The notes beneath the pieces are model-generated. The model saw nothing but the letters and a program-made list of their open reading frames with translations. It did no database searches and was not told the DNA's origin. Below are positions 30,906-43,225 of a DNA stretch of 64,000 nucleotides, in pieces (position 1 is the stretch's first letter; every line of letters begins with the position of its first letter). The position numbers and the translations under genes were made by a program. The stretch spans positions 1 through 64,000 of the forward strand of contig CANNZV010002312.1 of NCBI GenBank assembly GCA_947561585.1. The letters run 5' to 3'. Source of the DNA: Caprella mutica (Eukaryota > Arthropoda > Malacostraca > Amphipoda > Caprellidae).

Positions 30906-33746
30906 TCTCACCATATATTTTAGTTGTGATATCACTCAAAAGGACAATTTATTCCATGAAACTTTAAGAGAATTGTTTCTCTTTTTACATTTATATGAAA
31001 TTTTTACTGCATCAAATCGACTATAGATTGAGAAAGTTTGGTTATGGAATGAATCCTAATGCTTCTGGAAATTATTTTGTGGCTGCTATCTCTTCTTTAC
31101 TGTATGGTGTAATTAATACAATAATTTGAAAAAAAAATCCAGACAAGAAAATTTATTTTAATACCATGGAATAGTTTTGATGATTTGAATAGAATAAAAT
31201 GGGATCTCTCATTCATTTGTATTAAATATATTTTAGAAATTCTGACTTTTAATTCATTGTATTATTTTTCGAAATTTGATAAAAGCATAATTTTAAACGG
31301 CTGCCAAACGATGTTGTATCTTCATCAAAATCTAAAAAAAACTTAAAAAAGAATACTCTGTTATCATTTCACTATTCTCAATCCACTTTAATGTCTTGTT
31401 TTTTTAATGAAAATTTCACCGAAATAAAAGATTACAGCTATTTTATGTTTTTCATCAATAAGATAAAAGTGAATCTAAAACTTGTAGATTAATTCTTCTT
31501 CATTGTTTTCATCTCTTAACAGGATTTTTTTCATATATATATAAGTTAGATCAGTTGGTTTTCTTTTCACTTTTATTTTGACAAATTAAACGTGTTTATA
31601 TATGTTCCGAAATTATATGTATTGTTTGCTATTTGTTTTATTTCAATCGTGAAATGCTAGGGCAAATTGATGTCTGGGATATTAATAAGCGTTTTTTATA
31701 AGGTAGTAAATAGCTTTAATTTATTTATTAGTTTATAATTCATATGAAGAATATGAATTAATTAAAATTTTATTCATATTCTTTCCTTTAATTGAATTGA
31801 ATTCACTTATTTTTTAATAATATTATTTGTAATGCCATATTTTTCTAATTTATTTCAGTCAGGCGTAATTTAATTCAAATGTGAGGTGTTTGTATTCATA
31901 TAAATTCAAATTTTGTTCAAATGTTCGAGACTCGTTATTTATTAAATATGTGATTTGTCAAATCAAATATTATTGATTCTCATTTCCAACATGTATTATT
32001 AAATGCATAAGATTGTTCTTAGTTTTTTTAGCTTGCCATTCGATTTACTATCCGATTCTAGTCTCAAATTTTCGAATGTATTTGGCAAAATAATATATTA
32101 ATGTCTTTATATCATATGTTTTACTTCACACCACTAAATTCAATTATAATTACACATATAATAAACGAAATATTAGTTTTTGTCCTTTTAGTACTATTAG
32201 ATTGAGGATAAATTGTGTTAACGTATCTCAATCACTTAGCATGTTTTATACCCCTGAATATATCAACATAATTCTAAGAACTGTGCACGAACACAATTTT
32301 CGGACCATAAAGCCATTTTTACTGCACCCTACGTTGAAAATTGCATGTAGCGTTCTAGAAGGAGCCATTTAAAGTTAGGGAAGGTAAAGTTATGATCAAC
32401 TTTATGAGGTTCAGGGGAAATGTCAGTGGACCATTTTCTCTATCCTTTTTCAACTAGAGGAATATATCAAGAAATAACTTCTTTGCCATCGGTTCCATTT
32501 ACAAAATGTAGACTGCTAATAAACAGTATTCATAGTCAAATCATATAACACTAGTTTTATATCAATAGTTTGAAAGTACATCAATTTCACAGTTAATTTC
32601 AGTAAAATTCATAGAATTACCCGCTACCTATCGAAAAATAGTATGTACATTATGTTCCAATTATTCATGCAATATGTATAACATAAATTCTGATGACTGT
32701 ATTCTCCAATACAAAATGCAAATTTAATCCGAAAAAATGTTTTGTGGTTAGCTTCATTGCCCTGCATCATGCATAATCGGGTTGTAAACTGAACTTTATA
32801 TCATGTGCTGATTACACTGCATTGATTAGAAATTCCATGAAGAGATCCTCTATTGTATGCAGTCTATATAATCGCCTCACCTTTTTCACAACTTTTTACG
32901 GTAAGATAAGCTATATCCATGAGTTTAGTGTTGGTTTCAACGTCAAAGTGAACAGTGATAATGTAGAGTGTTGAAGATCTATCATTGAACATTTGCTACG
33001 ATAAACTGTGATCGAATATTTTTCAGTGTTGTTCAATTTCTCTAGATGATAGAATTATTTTTACTTTGTGGGCCGCTGAAAGAAAATTCCATACGGAGTA
33101 TAATTAACACCTCATAGTAAATTGAATAATCGAAATTTGTCAACTTAATATAAATATGTAAACCAATTTATTTAAATTTTGTTACGTATTGGTTAAATTA
33201 GCGTAATCATTTCTCTTGATTATTAATGAAATAAATAAAGGTTTATGATGCTATTTCCTTGAATAATTACGTATGCGATTGATATCATTTACTAATGAAA
33301 TTTATCCATGGAATCTTTTGTTTATCACTTTAGAATTTAGAAAAATATTAGAGACAGTTATAATTTATATGCTGTTTGTTACGAAAACAAATATTTAATA
33401 AACACTTTACCTCTTAAAAGGAATAAAGTTATTGTAGCGATAATGAAATGAGACTATGTTTCGAGTATGATAAAGCTAGTCTTTTGAAATTATCAATTCA
33501 TTATATCATTATTGTGAAATATATTAATTCAGATTTACTTGCATAGAGAAATAATAATTGTGCCTAATCTAAAATTGAAGTTAATTTTTAGACCTATGAT
33601 GGAATTCACAATAAACCTATTAGTTTGATTAAATATTGCAAAAGATCTATATTCCAGTAGACTGACCTTTATTTGTTTAGTGTTGTGGATTTTATTAGGT
33701 ATGCTCTACCTTTCCAGATAGCCGATTAGATACCAGTTATCTTTAT
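30906..33746. other. Long AT-rich stretch without recognised genes
   Basis: About 2.8 kb with no sustained frame on either strand and no repeat family recognised. A less AT-rich patch at 32290-32480 includes GTTCTAGAAGGAGCC, and a TATATAA word lies near 32867. Neither is enough to call a promoter. Intron or intergenic. Confidence 0.5.
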
Positions 33747-34522
33747 ATTCACAGTAGGGATTGGACGATACCAAAATTTTTGCCGATACCGATACTTTAC
33801 AAAATCAACCGATACCGATACTTCTCAACAAGTGCCGATACCGATACTTTGAAAAAATGCCGATTCTTGCCGATACCGATACTTGCATTTTTTTAAAGTT
33901 TATATTTATGAAACTCATTGATACTTGATGAGTTATTACGTATCAATTATTCTTGTAAGTTTAATGAAGTTCTAACTAAAAACTAACGCAGTAATGCTCT
34001 TTCAATGTAGTATAACGAAGTGATTTACATATTTCACATTAATTAAAATACATAAATATTAAATAAATAACTTTTCTGGTGTGTGTTATCATCCTGTGGT
34101 ACTTGTAATAAATATGTACAAAAATGGTCAACAGCAGCTGATAATTCTCATCTTGAATTTATAGTCAGACTCAAAAACCTATTGGTAGATTCCGTATACA
34201 CTTTAAATTTTTTATTATTAATGTCATGCAAGTCATAATAGATAAATAAAAATTATACTTAGAACTCTAGTAGGTAGATGGTCAATTATTAGAGCACTAT
34301 TTATAATGAATTATTTATTTCATTTATGACTATAGAATAATAGAGATTTAATAAAAAAAAATTATCAAATGAATAAAATTTAAATAATCATACAAGTATC
34401 GGCTAAGTATCGGCCGATACTTTTCATTATATGCCGATACCGATACCATTGCCGATGCTCCACAAAAATGTTGATACTTGCCGATATCGATACCGATACT
34501 TCGTCCCATCCCTAATTCCCAG
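33747..34522. mobile_element. 760-bp hAT-type MITE with CCGATACC subterminal repeats
   Basis: The element 33755-34514 begins TAGGGATTGGACGATACC and ends with the inverse of TAGGGATGGGACGAAGTATC. It is flanked by ATTCACAG (33747-33754) and ATTCCCAG (34515-34522), an 8-bp duplication with one change. Both ends hold several CCGATACCGATACTT words in opposite orientation, which could be transposase-binding sites. The interior is AT-rich and non-coding. Confidence 0.93.
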
Positions 34523-37077
34523 TGAACTTATTAGCTAGGAATTAACCGGTTGATACTTTTTAATCAAAAATCAAAATCACAAAATAGATCATTCGCAGCC
34601 ATTTAAAGATTAAAAAAAAATAATGGAATGATAGTTTATAGAATGTAGGGATGGATTTACCTTTTCCACCATGAATGTTATTTAAAACTAGTTTTAAATA
34701 TTAGTTAATATTCATTCATACTATCTACCCCACAAATATTAGCCATAAATTGCTTCTCTTTTTTAACGTAGTATTCTAATTAATTTCCATTCCAATTAAT
34801 AATTCCCAAACATTATCATATTTTAATTGAATATTTAAAATAGAAAATGTTAAAAGGATTTGATCGTAACTTGGTTATATTAAAATAATTTCAATATAAA
34901 TATAGAATAAATGAAAGTTAGGTAATTTCCTAATCAAGAATTAATCTTTAAAACTTTCATTTTATCTGATAATTAATGCTAGATGATATAATAATGTTCT
35001 GGAGAACTCTAACATTCTTTTTATTGGATTTAATCAATACCACAATATTAGTTGAATTATTAGTGTACATTGTGTGTATGTAATTAGTTGATCCTCATCA
35101 ATTAACTTGCGAGTAATTTATTTAAACTTATCAAATAATTCAAGGGTTATGCAGCTATTTTTCCCAAATAATTCCGTCTATGATTCATGTATAAAGTCTT
35201 AATATCCGTATGTTTTGAACTAATCTTTTTTTTTTTGGCTTAAAGCAATATCATTTTGTACAATTCACGTCTGAACTCTTAATATACATATATGTTTAAG
35301 AATATTGATTGATTAAGAATTTATCTTCAGATATACTGCATGTTTTTTTTTTTGCTTAATTTTATAATGTGTAGCTAAAAAGAACGTAACAGCTATCATA
35401 AATTACCTAACGCATTTGCCAATGTTGGCTATTCAATATTTTCATTAGTTAGAACTGGGAAAATGCTATTCAATTCTGAAGTCATTCAATTCTTTACGTA
35501 CGTGAATATTGATTCTGATATACTATTTATCCATTTTCACGTGTTCATGATATCTATTAGATTTTCTAAAATGTTCTGTTGTATGCTTATATAATAGTAA
35601 GTCTTAACTATTTTATATAGAAAATAATTTAAAATGTTGCATATTAAATACCATACATATATAATATATGTCTTCTTTTGAGGGGTTGATTATTACTATT
35701 CAAAGAGATGTTTCCAGTAGGAGTGGCGTGTTGGAAATTTCAGTAACTTTACGAGTCCTGGACAATGTTACGAGGCTCTCGGGACTGGAGGGAGACCATT
35801 AATGTTTGTCCCACAGGTCTAAACAAAAATACTCTCAAAATGGCGGATAGGCCCATAAATTAACTAAATGCAAAAGAAAATTGCAATTATAATATCTTTT
35901 CTCTGAATTAAATGAAATTTAGTTAATATTAATTTTTTTCTGTCAAATGTAATTTTTGTTGCGACCCAATATGAGCCTAAGAACATCCCATTATTTTTAT
36001 TTGGATTTTGTCAAAATAGTTAAATATTCTTCAATAGTGAACAGATTTGTTAGAATTATTTTCCATATGGGATCTCTATATTATTTACTGTAATTTGACT
36101 AATTTCTAGGAAACATGATTTCAAAGACTTTATTTTAATTAATGTACAAAAATTAAAATTTTAGATAGACATGTAATGTAATGGTGGCTCTAAAATTGGT
36201 TCTTCTCTTTGAATAATTCATCAATTTGTTTGAAGAAATTTATAAGAGGTAGTGTGGTGTAATTACTACAATTTCTAGTACCTAGGTTGAATGTTAAACT
36301 TTCAAAGTTTAATTGTGAATAATTATCATTTTGGAAGGATTTGTTTTTCTTTTAATGGAACATTTTAAACTTAGCTATTCTCCTTCAATAATCAAATGAT
36401 TCGATTAAAGCAATTTCAATTGGAAGCCTGATATGATGATAGTGAACTGAATTACGGAAATTTCATTAAATGCGTGACTTAGTGTCCGTGACAAATACGC
36501 CATGTATGGTCACAAATGTCGACCGGGAGCATGATAGCATCACTCATGGGTTCTGTTTTGTTTTTCTTCAGAATGATTGTTTGAGTTTTTAGAAATTTGT
36601 AAATTTACTTGAGAGTAAATCTTTGTAATAATACTAAAACTTCAAATTACAGTTTGTATGATATAATATTGATATTATTCAGAAGTAAAAATAGAAATAG
36701 TATACAAATGTGTATATATAAGGTATAAAATGTAAACTACAGAATACATGTATTTGATTTAAATTTCATTATAAGTTTAATTGACTTTATGTAATGATAT
36801 TTGTATCATATGTTTTTTTCTCGTGCTTGTGATGATATAAAGATCAAAATATTCGAGGGTAAAAAGCAATCTATTGCTTCCGATACGGAAAATTAAAAGT
36901 TGACAAATGTTGAAACCTAATATTTACCTGATGCCTCAAAAACAATTCAAATTAGTTTTAATATTTTTTCACATTCAGGATTATTTTATTAAGTGTAATT
37001 CTGTAGAGGTGATCTCCATTAATTATTCAATTCCATTAATGGGTTGAAATGACTGGGAAGAATTTGTGATTTGAAGA
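34523..37077. other. Long AT-rich stretch without recognised genes
   Basis: About 2.5 kb. Two less AT-rich patches stand out: 35715-35860 (GAGTCCTGGACAATG, GGGACTGGAGGGAGACC, AAAATGGCGG) and 36475-36550 (GTGTCCGTGAC, GTCGACCGGGAGC). They might be regulatory or old exons; no frame or motif settles it. Confidence 0.45.
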
Positions 37078-37593
37078 AAGTCTTTTTCTCCAACGTTTTT
37101 CGTCCTATAGTTTTTTTCATTCTACGTCTTTCCGTCCGATTATTTTTAAAAAATATTAAAATTCACAAATGAAGTTTTCTAAAATTCTTTTGTTCTTTGT
37201 AGATTCTATATATTGGGCCATTTTATTTCATATTTTTTTTTTGATGAATTGTTGATCAATAATGCTTCTATATTTATCCAGTATAATTTGTATCCTGCAT
37301 TCCATATTAAATTATTTTTTTAGGTTCTAATATATTTTTTGACAGTAATCTTGATAAACGGTTTTGTGTAGTTTTGTGTTTATTATTGCCCCCATTACAC
37401 TAGCGCTAACTATTCTAACTTTATCTTATCTATTTTTATTTTTGAAAACCTTGACTTATGGCAGTTTGCAAAATTAGTTTAAAAGGTCAGGGGTTTGAAA
37501 ATTTATATTAAAAAGAAAATAATCGGACGCAAAGACGTAGGATGAAACATTGGGCAAAAAGACACGGACGAAAATACGTCACACAGAAACTTT
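37078..37593. mobile_element. Foldback MITE with CGTCC-rich ends
   Basis: Left-end words GTTTTTCGTCC, TTCATTCTACGTCTTT and CGTCCGATTATTTTT are inverted on the right (AAAATAATCGGACG, AAAGACGTAGGATGAA, GGACGAAAATACG) over about 80 bp. The interior is AT-rich and non-coding. No clear target duplication found; ends approximate. Confidence 0.7.
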
Positions 37594-38073
37594 TTATGAC
37601 GGTAATTTTATTTGTTACAATTTGAATTCGTATAAACATAAACATTTATTTTGTACAACATTAACTTGGACTTTCTGCCTATTGTATTTATATTGCTTAT
37701 TTAAAACGATATTTTAAAGCTGTTGATCATAGTACCTAGCCTTATTTTGAAAAATTAAATTCAAACTTCTGCATTTAAAAGCTATTTATAATTAATGTCT
37801 AATGTCAAAATTATATTCTAACCAATCATTCGTACTCTGAATTATTTTCCATAAGTTTTTAATTGAAATATATAATTTATCAAAATTATACTAAAGCTTA
37901 TATAATGATTGTTCGATATATTAGACAAATTTCCTGAATTTCCTTTCTTTTTCTTCATATAATGTCGCTAAATGCATATTGATTGTGATAATAATCCTGT
38001 ATGGACTATTTAAACCCGATATCCTAAATTGTGACCAAAGATACTCTGATAGTATCATGGATTATTCTTGGAT
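37594..38073. other. AT-rich spacer
   Basis: No recognised gene or repeat. Confidence 0.5.
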
Positions 38074-38580
38074 AGCCCCCAGGGGCTCTATCCTGAAGCT
38101 GTCTGTGGTGAATGGAAGAGAAGGGGGGTGGTATCCCTTGGACCCCGAACTGTTGTAATTTGGATTATGGATTGTCTTTTTTCATTTTCACCATGTTTAT
38201 CATTTTTTTTTAACGCTACTTGCAGTTTTAGAGGATAGCGCTAGGGTTATGCTCTTCAACTACGAGGTCTTAGATTTTGTGTTAGATAGGCTCGTACGCT
38301 TCATTTGCTATCACCTCTTCATTTTCCTCTTCCATTCGTGAGTGCAACCACCGGTGCTTGTGTCCCGTTTCGTCACATTCCTTGTTAAGTGACTGCATTC
38401 ACAGAGTAGCTTTTCTGCATCCGTGAGCATTGTCACCGACGGTGGTAAGTGACTTTGTTCATGGAGCCACTTTCCTATCTGACTGCTTCTTCTAGTCCCT
38501 TGTACTTAATTTCCTTTTGACGTCAGCGATATGGCCTTTGGTTCCGAAGCAGACGTTAAACCCCTACTAAAAAAAAATAT
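38074..38580 (+). mobile_element. RP500 retroposon, full-length reference copy
   Basis: Begins GCCCCCAGGGGCTCTATCC and ends GAAGCAGACGTTAAACCCCT, then ACTAAAAAAAAA. It is flanked by TATTCTTGGATA (left, ending 38073; right, starting about 38579), a 12-bp direct repeat. An A-rich tail, variable-length target duplication and truncated relatives indicate insertion by target-primed reverse transcription. At about 500 bp without coding capacity it is non-autonomous, either a SINE-like element or the 3' part of a LINE. No clear pol III boxes were seen. Confidence 0.9.
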
Positions 38581-39155
38581 TCTTGGATATACAGTTTGTC
38601 CACCAAAAAATGTATCCACTGCCATGATTCTTCATATTCATAATTTTACGATAATATGTATAATATATTGGTACCATAGATACGTTGATTAATTATTGAA
38701 TTATACATAATACTTTTATTCCATGACAGTAAATCATTTTTTGGTTAACACATTGTATATAAAAGGGAAAATCATCCAAATTGTCAATTTCTAGGGTGTT
38801 ATTTACCTGAATAAAATGATTTTGTAATGGTATTCTAGTTATATTCTTGCATAATATTACTGATAACATTTCATGAGGAACTTCCTTCGAACCTTTAAAT
38901 TAGAAAAAAGTATTACGGTAATATAATTGATATGTTAATAGTTAATACTAACACTTTTGGTGTTTGGACTTCTGATTTGGATTCCATATATAATGCTGAC
39001 TCAAGAGTTGTAATTGGAAGTTGGCAATACATTTTTAGGAGAACCTCATTTTCCACATCATACTAATCTGAAATTGAAAACATTCCTACTTTTATTACGT
39101 TTAATGGAATGCTAGTCAAAAATACTGCTTTTCTTGCAATTCTTGGTATTCATAT
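38581..39155. other. AT-rich spacer
   Basis: No gene recognised between two RP500 copies. The 78-codon frame at 39109-39345 runs into the next RP500 copy and is not considered real. Confidence 0.5.
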
Positions 39156-39562
39156 TGCCCCCAGTGGGTTCTATCCTGAAGCTGTCTGTGGTGAATGGAA
39201 GAGAAGAAGGGTGGCGTCACTTGGGCCCCGAACTGTTGTAATTTTGATTATGGATTTTTTTTTTCATTTCTATCATGCGTATCATTTTTTTAACGATTGG
39301 CTCGTAGGCTTCATTTACTATCACCTCTTCCATCCGTGGGTGTAACCACCGGTGCTTGTGTCCCTTTTCGTCACATTCCTTGGTAAGTGACTGCACTCAC
39401 GGAGTATCTTTTCTGCGTGAGCATTGTCGCCATCGGCGGTGACTTGTTCATGAAGCCACTTTCCTTTCTGGCTTTTTTTTTCCAGTCCATTGTACTTCAT
39501 TTCCTTTTGACGTCAGCGATATGGCCTTTGGTTCCGAAGCAGACGTTAAACCCCTACTAAAT
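39156..39562 (+). mobile_element. RP500 copy with internal deletion
   Basis: 5' and 3' ends match the copy at 38074, but the part from ACTTGCAGTTTTAGAGG to TTAGATTTTGTG is missing (junction near 39292). Flanked by TTGGTATTCA on both sides (about 39143-39152 and 39568-39577), a 10-bp target duplication. Confidence 0.88.
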
Positions 39563-40551
39563 TAAATTGGTATTCAACTATTCATATATGACAGTAGTCA
39601 AAATTAAGAAGTAATTTTTATCATTTAATATCACTGCAAGGTTGGACTACATTAATTATTTAGTTGTGAGAGATATCAGTTAAGTATCCAATTGCTTGAA
39701 TCATGTTATGATGCTCGTCTGAGCAGAAAACTAACTATTTTCAACTCTAATCTCTATTAGTACGTGGCTATTTCAGTTTCATTTTTCAAATAATCATAGC
39801 TTATTAACTAATGCGAATTATTCGAACGAGGTTAATCTTTCAAAGATGCTCAAATTCGTAATATGATAAGTCATGTAAATTTAGGAAGCTCAAACTATTA
39901 TTAGGGTAAATAAATAAATTCAAGCTAGGGTCATTGTTTTACCCTACCCCTCCGATACTGATAGGAATTATCAGTATCGGTTAAAGTAAATATTAAATTG
40001 ATATGATAGTTATTATATTGATAAGTTTCTATTACACTACTATTCTATTAATGTACATTGTATATTTTGTTGCCAATTTAGTGGTATTTTATGTTCTTAG
40101 TAGTTATTTTCAAAAAGGCTTATGCATAGCAGTATATACAACCAATCCTTGGTTATATATGATATAACCAATAATCTTTTGGTTATACAATTGTATCTAA
40201 TCTTTTGGTTTGTATATATTGTATCTAATACAATTAATATGACAAAAGAATCTCTGCAATGAATAGATCTGAACTGGTTCTAAGAATTGATATTATTTTT
40301 TATTCCTTTAGGTACCTACTACATACATATATTAATTAGTTAGCGTTTAATTCCTTTATAATAGTAACCTTGATTCGAGGCCTTATTGTCATGATTCGAC
40401 ACACGCAATGGTTACATTCTAATTTCTATTGATGAGAGCAAAAATGGCGATTTTGTGCAGAAGTTCATTCATGGAGGTAATTTTGATTTATGAAATATAA
40501 TAAGATTTTATATTAGATTCTAAATTACTTGTTTCTTTATTTCTATCTTCT
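39563..40551. other. AT-rich stretch with a perfect 12-bp hairpin
   Basis: CCGATACTGATA (39952-39963) pairs perfectly with TATCAGTATCGG (39969-39980) across a 5-base loop. Around 40150-40225 TTGGTTATA words recur in both orientations. No gene recognised. Confidence 0.6.
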
Positions 40552-40830
40552 AGGATCTGTATCCAGAAGCTGAATATGGTGGATGGAAGAGAAGGATGTT
40601 CGGTCTTTTGGTACCCGAACTGTTGGATTTGAATTATGATTCCTGAATCATCACATTTTTTGGTAAGTAACTGCATTCGCAGAGTAGCTTTTCTGCATCC
40701 ATATGTTTGTCACATACTGGTGGTATGCTTTCTTTTCTCACTGCTTATTTATATTCCCTTTTATTTCCTTTCGATGTTAGCTAAATGACCTTTGGTTCTT
40801 AAGATGACATTGTACTCACTAAAATAAATC
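40552..40830 (+). mobile_element. RP500 copy, diverged and internally deleted
   Basis: Recognisable from GTATCCAGAAGCTGAATATGG through GAACTGTTGGATTTGAATTA. It then jumps to CATTCGCAGAGTAGCTTTTC and ends near ACCTTTGGTTCTTAAG. The middle third is absent. Confidence 0.7.
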
Positions 40831-41137
40831 AATATCGTACAAATAATTTTCAGCTATTCTATTCATATTCGAGAACAAAATTATTTTATACATATACGAA
40901 TCTCGATGAATTATGATTGAAATTTCAGTAAACATGAGATTTTTCATATACGAATATGAATATCTAGGTTTATTGTATCTTTTTACCACTTAAATTTTAT
41001 CATACTGCATTTCATATGGTACGGTTTCGTCATTTAATATGATTGATCTATTGTTATAAATGTTTTTGAATTGCACTTATATATTCATACCTTATAACAA
41101 AATTTAGAATTCCTCGTTAAATAATTAATTTATTTAT

Positions 41138-41552
41138 AAAAATATGGAGTAAGTAAAGATGACGGACCAGGGTCCGTTAACTTTACTAGTTTAATTTCTG
41201 GTCCGTTATGTTTACTAGCTTTAATTCTGGTCCGTTATCTTTACTTGGTTAAATTATTAATATTTGACCAGTAATTGGGATAAGAACATAATTTTGGAAT
41301 CATAGATACCACATTGAAGGATTTAAGCAGAAGTTTTTCCATTTTTCAAAATGGATCACGTTTTTTTTATCAATTCTTTCAATTAATAAAATATGCAAAA
41401 TTAATGTATAATCATTAATATTACCATTTATAAGGTTGTATTTTTATAAAATACTAAAGCAAATATTTTTTAAAACTAAAAAAATGTATTTTGGTCCGTT
41501 ATCTTTACTAGCTTATTTTCTTGTCCGTTATCTTTACTTGCTCCAAAAATAT
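41138..41552. mobile_element. 399-bp hAT-like MITE with GTCCGTTATCTTTACT repeats
   Basis: The element 41146-41544 has ends GGAGTAAGTAAAGATGACGG and the inverse of GGAGCAAGTAAAGATAACGG. It is flanked by perfect 8-bp AAAAATAT (41138-41145 and 41545-41552). The word GGTCCGTTATCTTTACTAG recurs three times near the left end and twice near the right in the same orientation. Non-coding. Confidence 0.88.
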
Positions 41553-41649
41553 ATATAGGTATATAACTTTTAATAATTAAACTGTTAGAACTTAGCAGCT
41601 GCAATACTGTCTAGTTGAATTTTAAAATCTTTGATCTTTACAGCAAAAA

Positions 41650-42055
41650 ATATTTTCTAAATAATAAATAATATTTTCTAATGGTAAATATTATTTTCTA
41701 ATGATAAATATTATTTTCTAATGATAAATATTATTTTCTAATGATAAATGACATTTTCTAGTAACTAATGAAATTTTCTAGTAACTAATGAAATTTTCTA
41801 ATAACAAATGAAATTTTCTAATGATAAATATTATTTTCTAATGATAAATATTATTTTCTAATGATAAATGACATTTTCTAGTAACTAATGAAATTTTCTA
41901 ATAACAAATGAAATTTTCTAATGATAAATAATATTTTCTAATGATAAATAACATTTTCTAATGATAAATGACATTTTTTAATAACAAATAACATTTTCTA
42001 ATGATAAAATAAATAATATTTTCTAATGATGAATAATATTTTCTAATATTTCAAT
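41650..42055. repeat. 20-bp AT-rich tandem satellite
   Basis: About 20 units of ATTTTCTAATGATAAATATT, with variants ATTTTCTAGTAACTAATGAA and ATTTTCTAATAACAAATGAA. The order of variants repeats (around 41700-41800 and 41820-41920), indicating higher-order duplication. Confidence 0.92.
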
Positions 42056-42186
42056 ATTCATTTAAATAAATAAACTAACATTTTCTAACTCTCTCTCATC
42101 AAAGTACAACTTTGCATACTTAGTTTATTAAGGTAGTTTTTTTATGTTTTATTGATAAATTTGGATTAAATTACTGATTTATTATC

Positions 42187-42860
42187 ACCCTCTATCATGA
42201 AGCTGTTGCTGGTGAATGGAAGAGAAGGGGGGCGGTTGTAATTTGGATTGTATATTGTCTTCTCTGTTTTTACCATATTTATCATTTTCTAACGCTACTT
42301 TCAGTTTTAGAGGATAGTGCTAGAGTTACGCTCTTCAACCACGAGGTCTTAGATTTTTGTGTTACGTAGGGTTCTAGGAAATTTCGGTCTTGGAAAATTA
42401 GGTCTCAGGAACCGCCCTGCCAGGTTATTAAACAATCATGAAGTGTACAGTATAAGAAACTAGCAGATACAACAAACTACATATGGGTAATTTATGTTAA
42501 GAGGTCATTTATAATTCTGAAACAGAAATTTCAAGACTGAATATTCCCAGACCGAAATCCCGTTAGGTAGACTCATAGGCTTCATTTACTATCACCACTT
42601 TATTTTCCTCTTCAATCCGTGATTACAGCCCCCGGTTCTTGTCTCCCTTTTCGTCACATTCCTTGGTAAGTCATATTCATAGAGTAGCTTCTCTGCATTC
42701 ATGAGCATTGTCACCGACGGTGGTAGATGACTTTATTCATGGATCCACTTTCCTTTCTGACTTCTTCTTCCAGTCACTTGTATTTAATTTCCTTTTGAAG
42801 TCAGCGATACAGTCAACGAGATATGACTGAAGCAGATGTTAAACTCCTACTGAAATTATA
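42187..42860 (+). mobile_element. RP500 copy interrupted by a MITE
   Basis: Family landmarks run from CTCTATCATGAAGCTGTTGC to GAAGCAGATGTTAAACTCCT. The copy is split at about 42362-42570 by a 193-bp element. Possible target duplication ATTACTGA at about 42169 and 42862. Removing the insertion restores the family order GTTACGTAGG to ACTCATAGGCTTC. Confidence 0.85.
42362..42570. mobile_element. 193-bp MITE with GATTTCGGTCT ends, inside RP500
   Basis: The element 42370-42562 has ends GGTTCTAGGAAATTTCGGTC and the inverse of CGGGATTTCGGTCTGGGAA. It is flanked by TTACGTAG and TTAGGTAG (8 bp, one change). Its interior (42410-42475) repeats the arm sequence of the foldback at 1041-2643 (CCTGCCAGGTTATTAAACAA, GAAGTGTACAGTA, GATACAACAAACTAC). 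A similar right end occurs alone near 61543-61572. Confidence 0.85.
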
Positions 42861-43044
42861 TTACTGAATAATATCTTTTCTTTATATTTGATTCACCTAC
42901 AATTTGCTTTGACTGAATTGAAATTGTGGAATATTTCATATGGGAGAGTAGTGCGTCACTCGATGACTGTTTACAGTTGATAGAGTCTAATGCTGTGAGT
43001 CAACGTAACACTCCTAACCGATTATACATTTATACGGCCTCTTT

Positions 43045-43225
43045 CCCTAGGCCAACTATGACAGGTGACAGAGAAGTGGTTTGCGTCCCCATACTGCTAC
43101 AATTTGGCTTATTTATTTTCATCTTTTCTAACTTCATTTTCTATTAGGTTACTTGCCGTTTTGGAGAATAGCGACTAGAGTTATGCTCATATACTAGGTC
43201 GTAAGATTTTCCTGATAAGTGTCCT
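43045..43225 (+). mobile_element. RP500 fragment (5' part)
   Basis: Matches the family from the GGTGACAGAGAAG region through CTGCTACAATTTGG, TTACTTGCCGTTTTGGAGAA and TTATGCTC..ACTAGGTCGTAAGATTTT. The 3' half is missing. Confidence 0.65.

Noticed and set aside
32335..32365. GTTCTAGAAGGAGCC as a heat-shock element
   Set aside because: A single partial motif without a nearby promoter or gene.
38531..38575. Conserved ATG...GACGTTAAACCCCTA mini-frame at RP500 ends (MAFGSEADVKPLLN)
   Set aside because: Tempting as a LINE protein C-terminus, but diverged copies do not preserve the frame, so the similarity is explained by copying of the element end.
39109..39345. 78-codon ORF
   Set aside because: Runs from spacer into an RP500 copy; other RP500 copies do not keep the frame.
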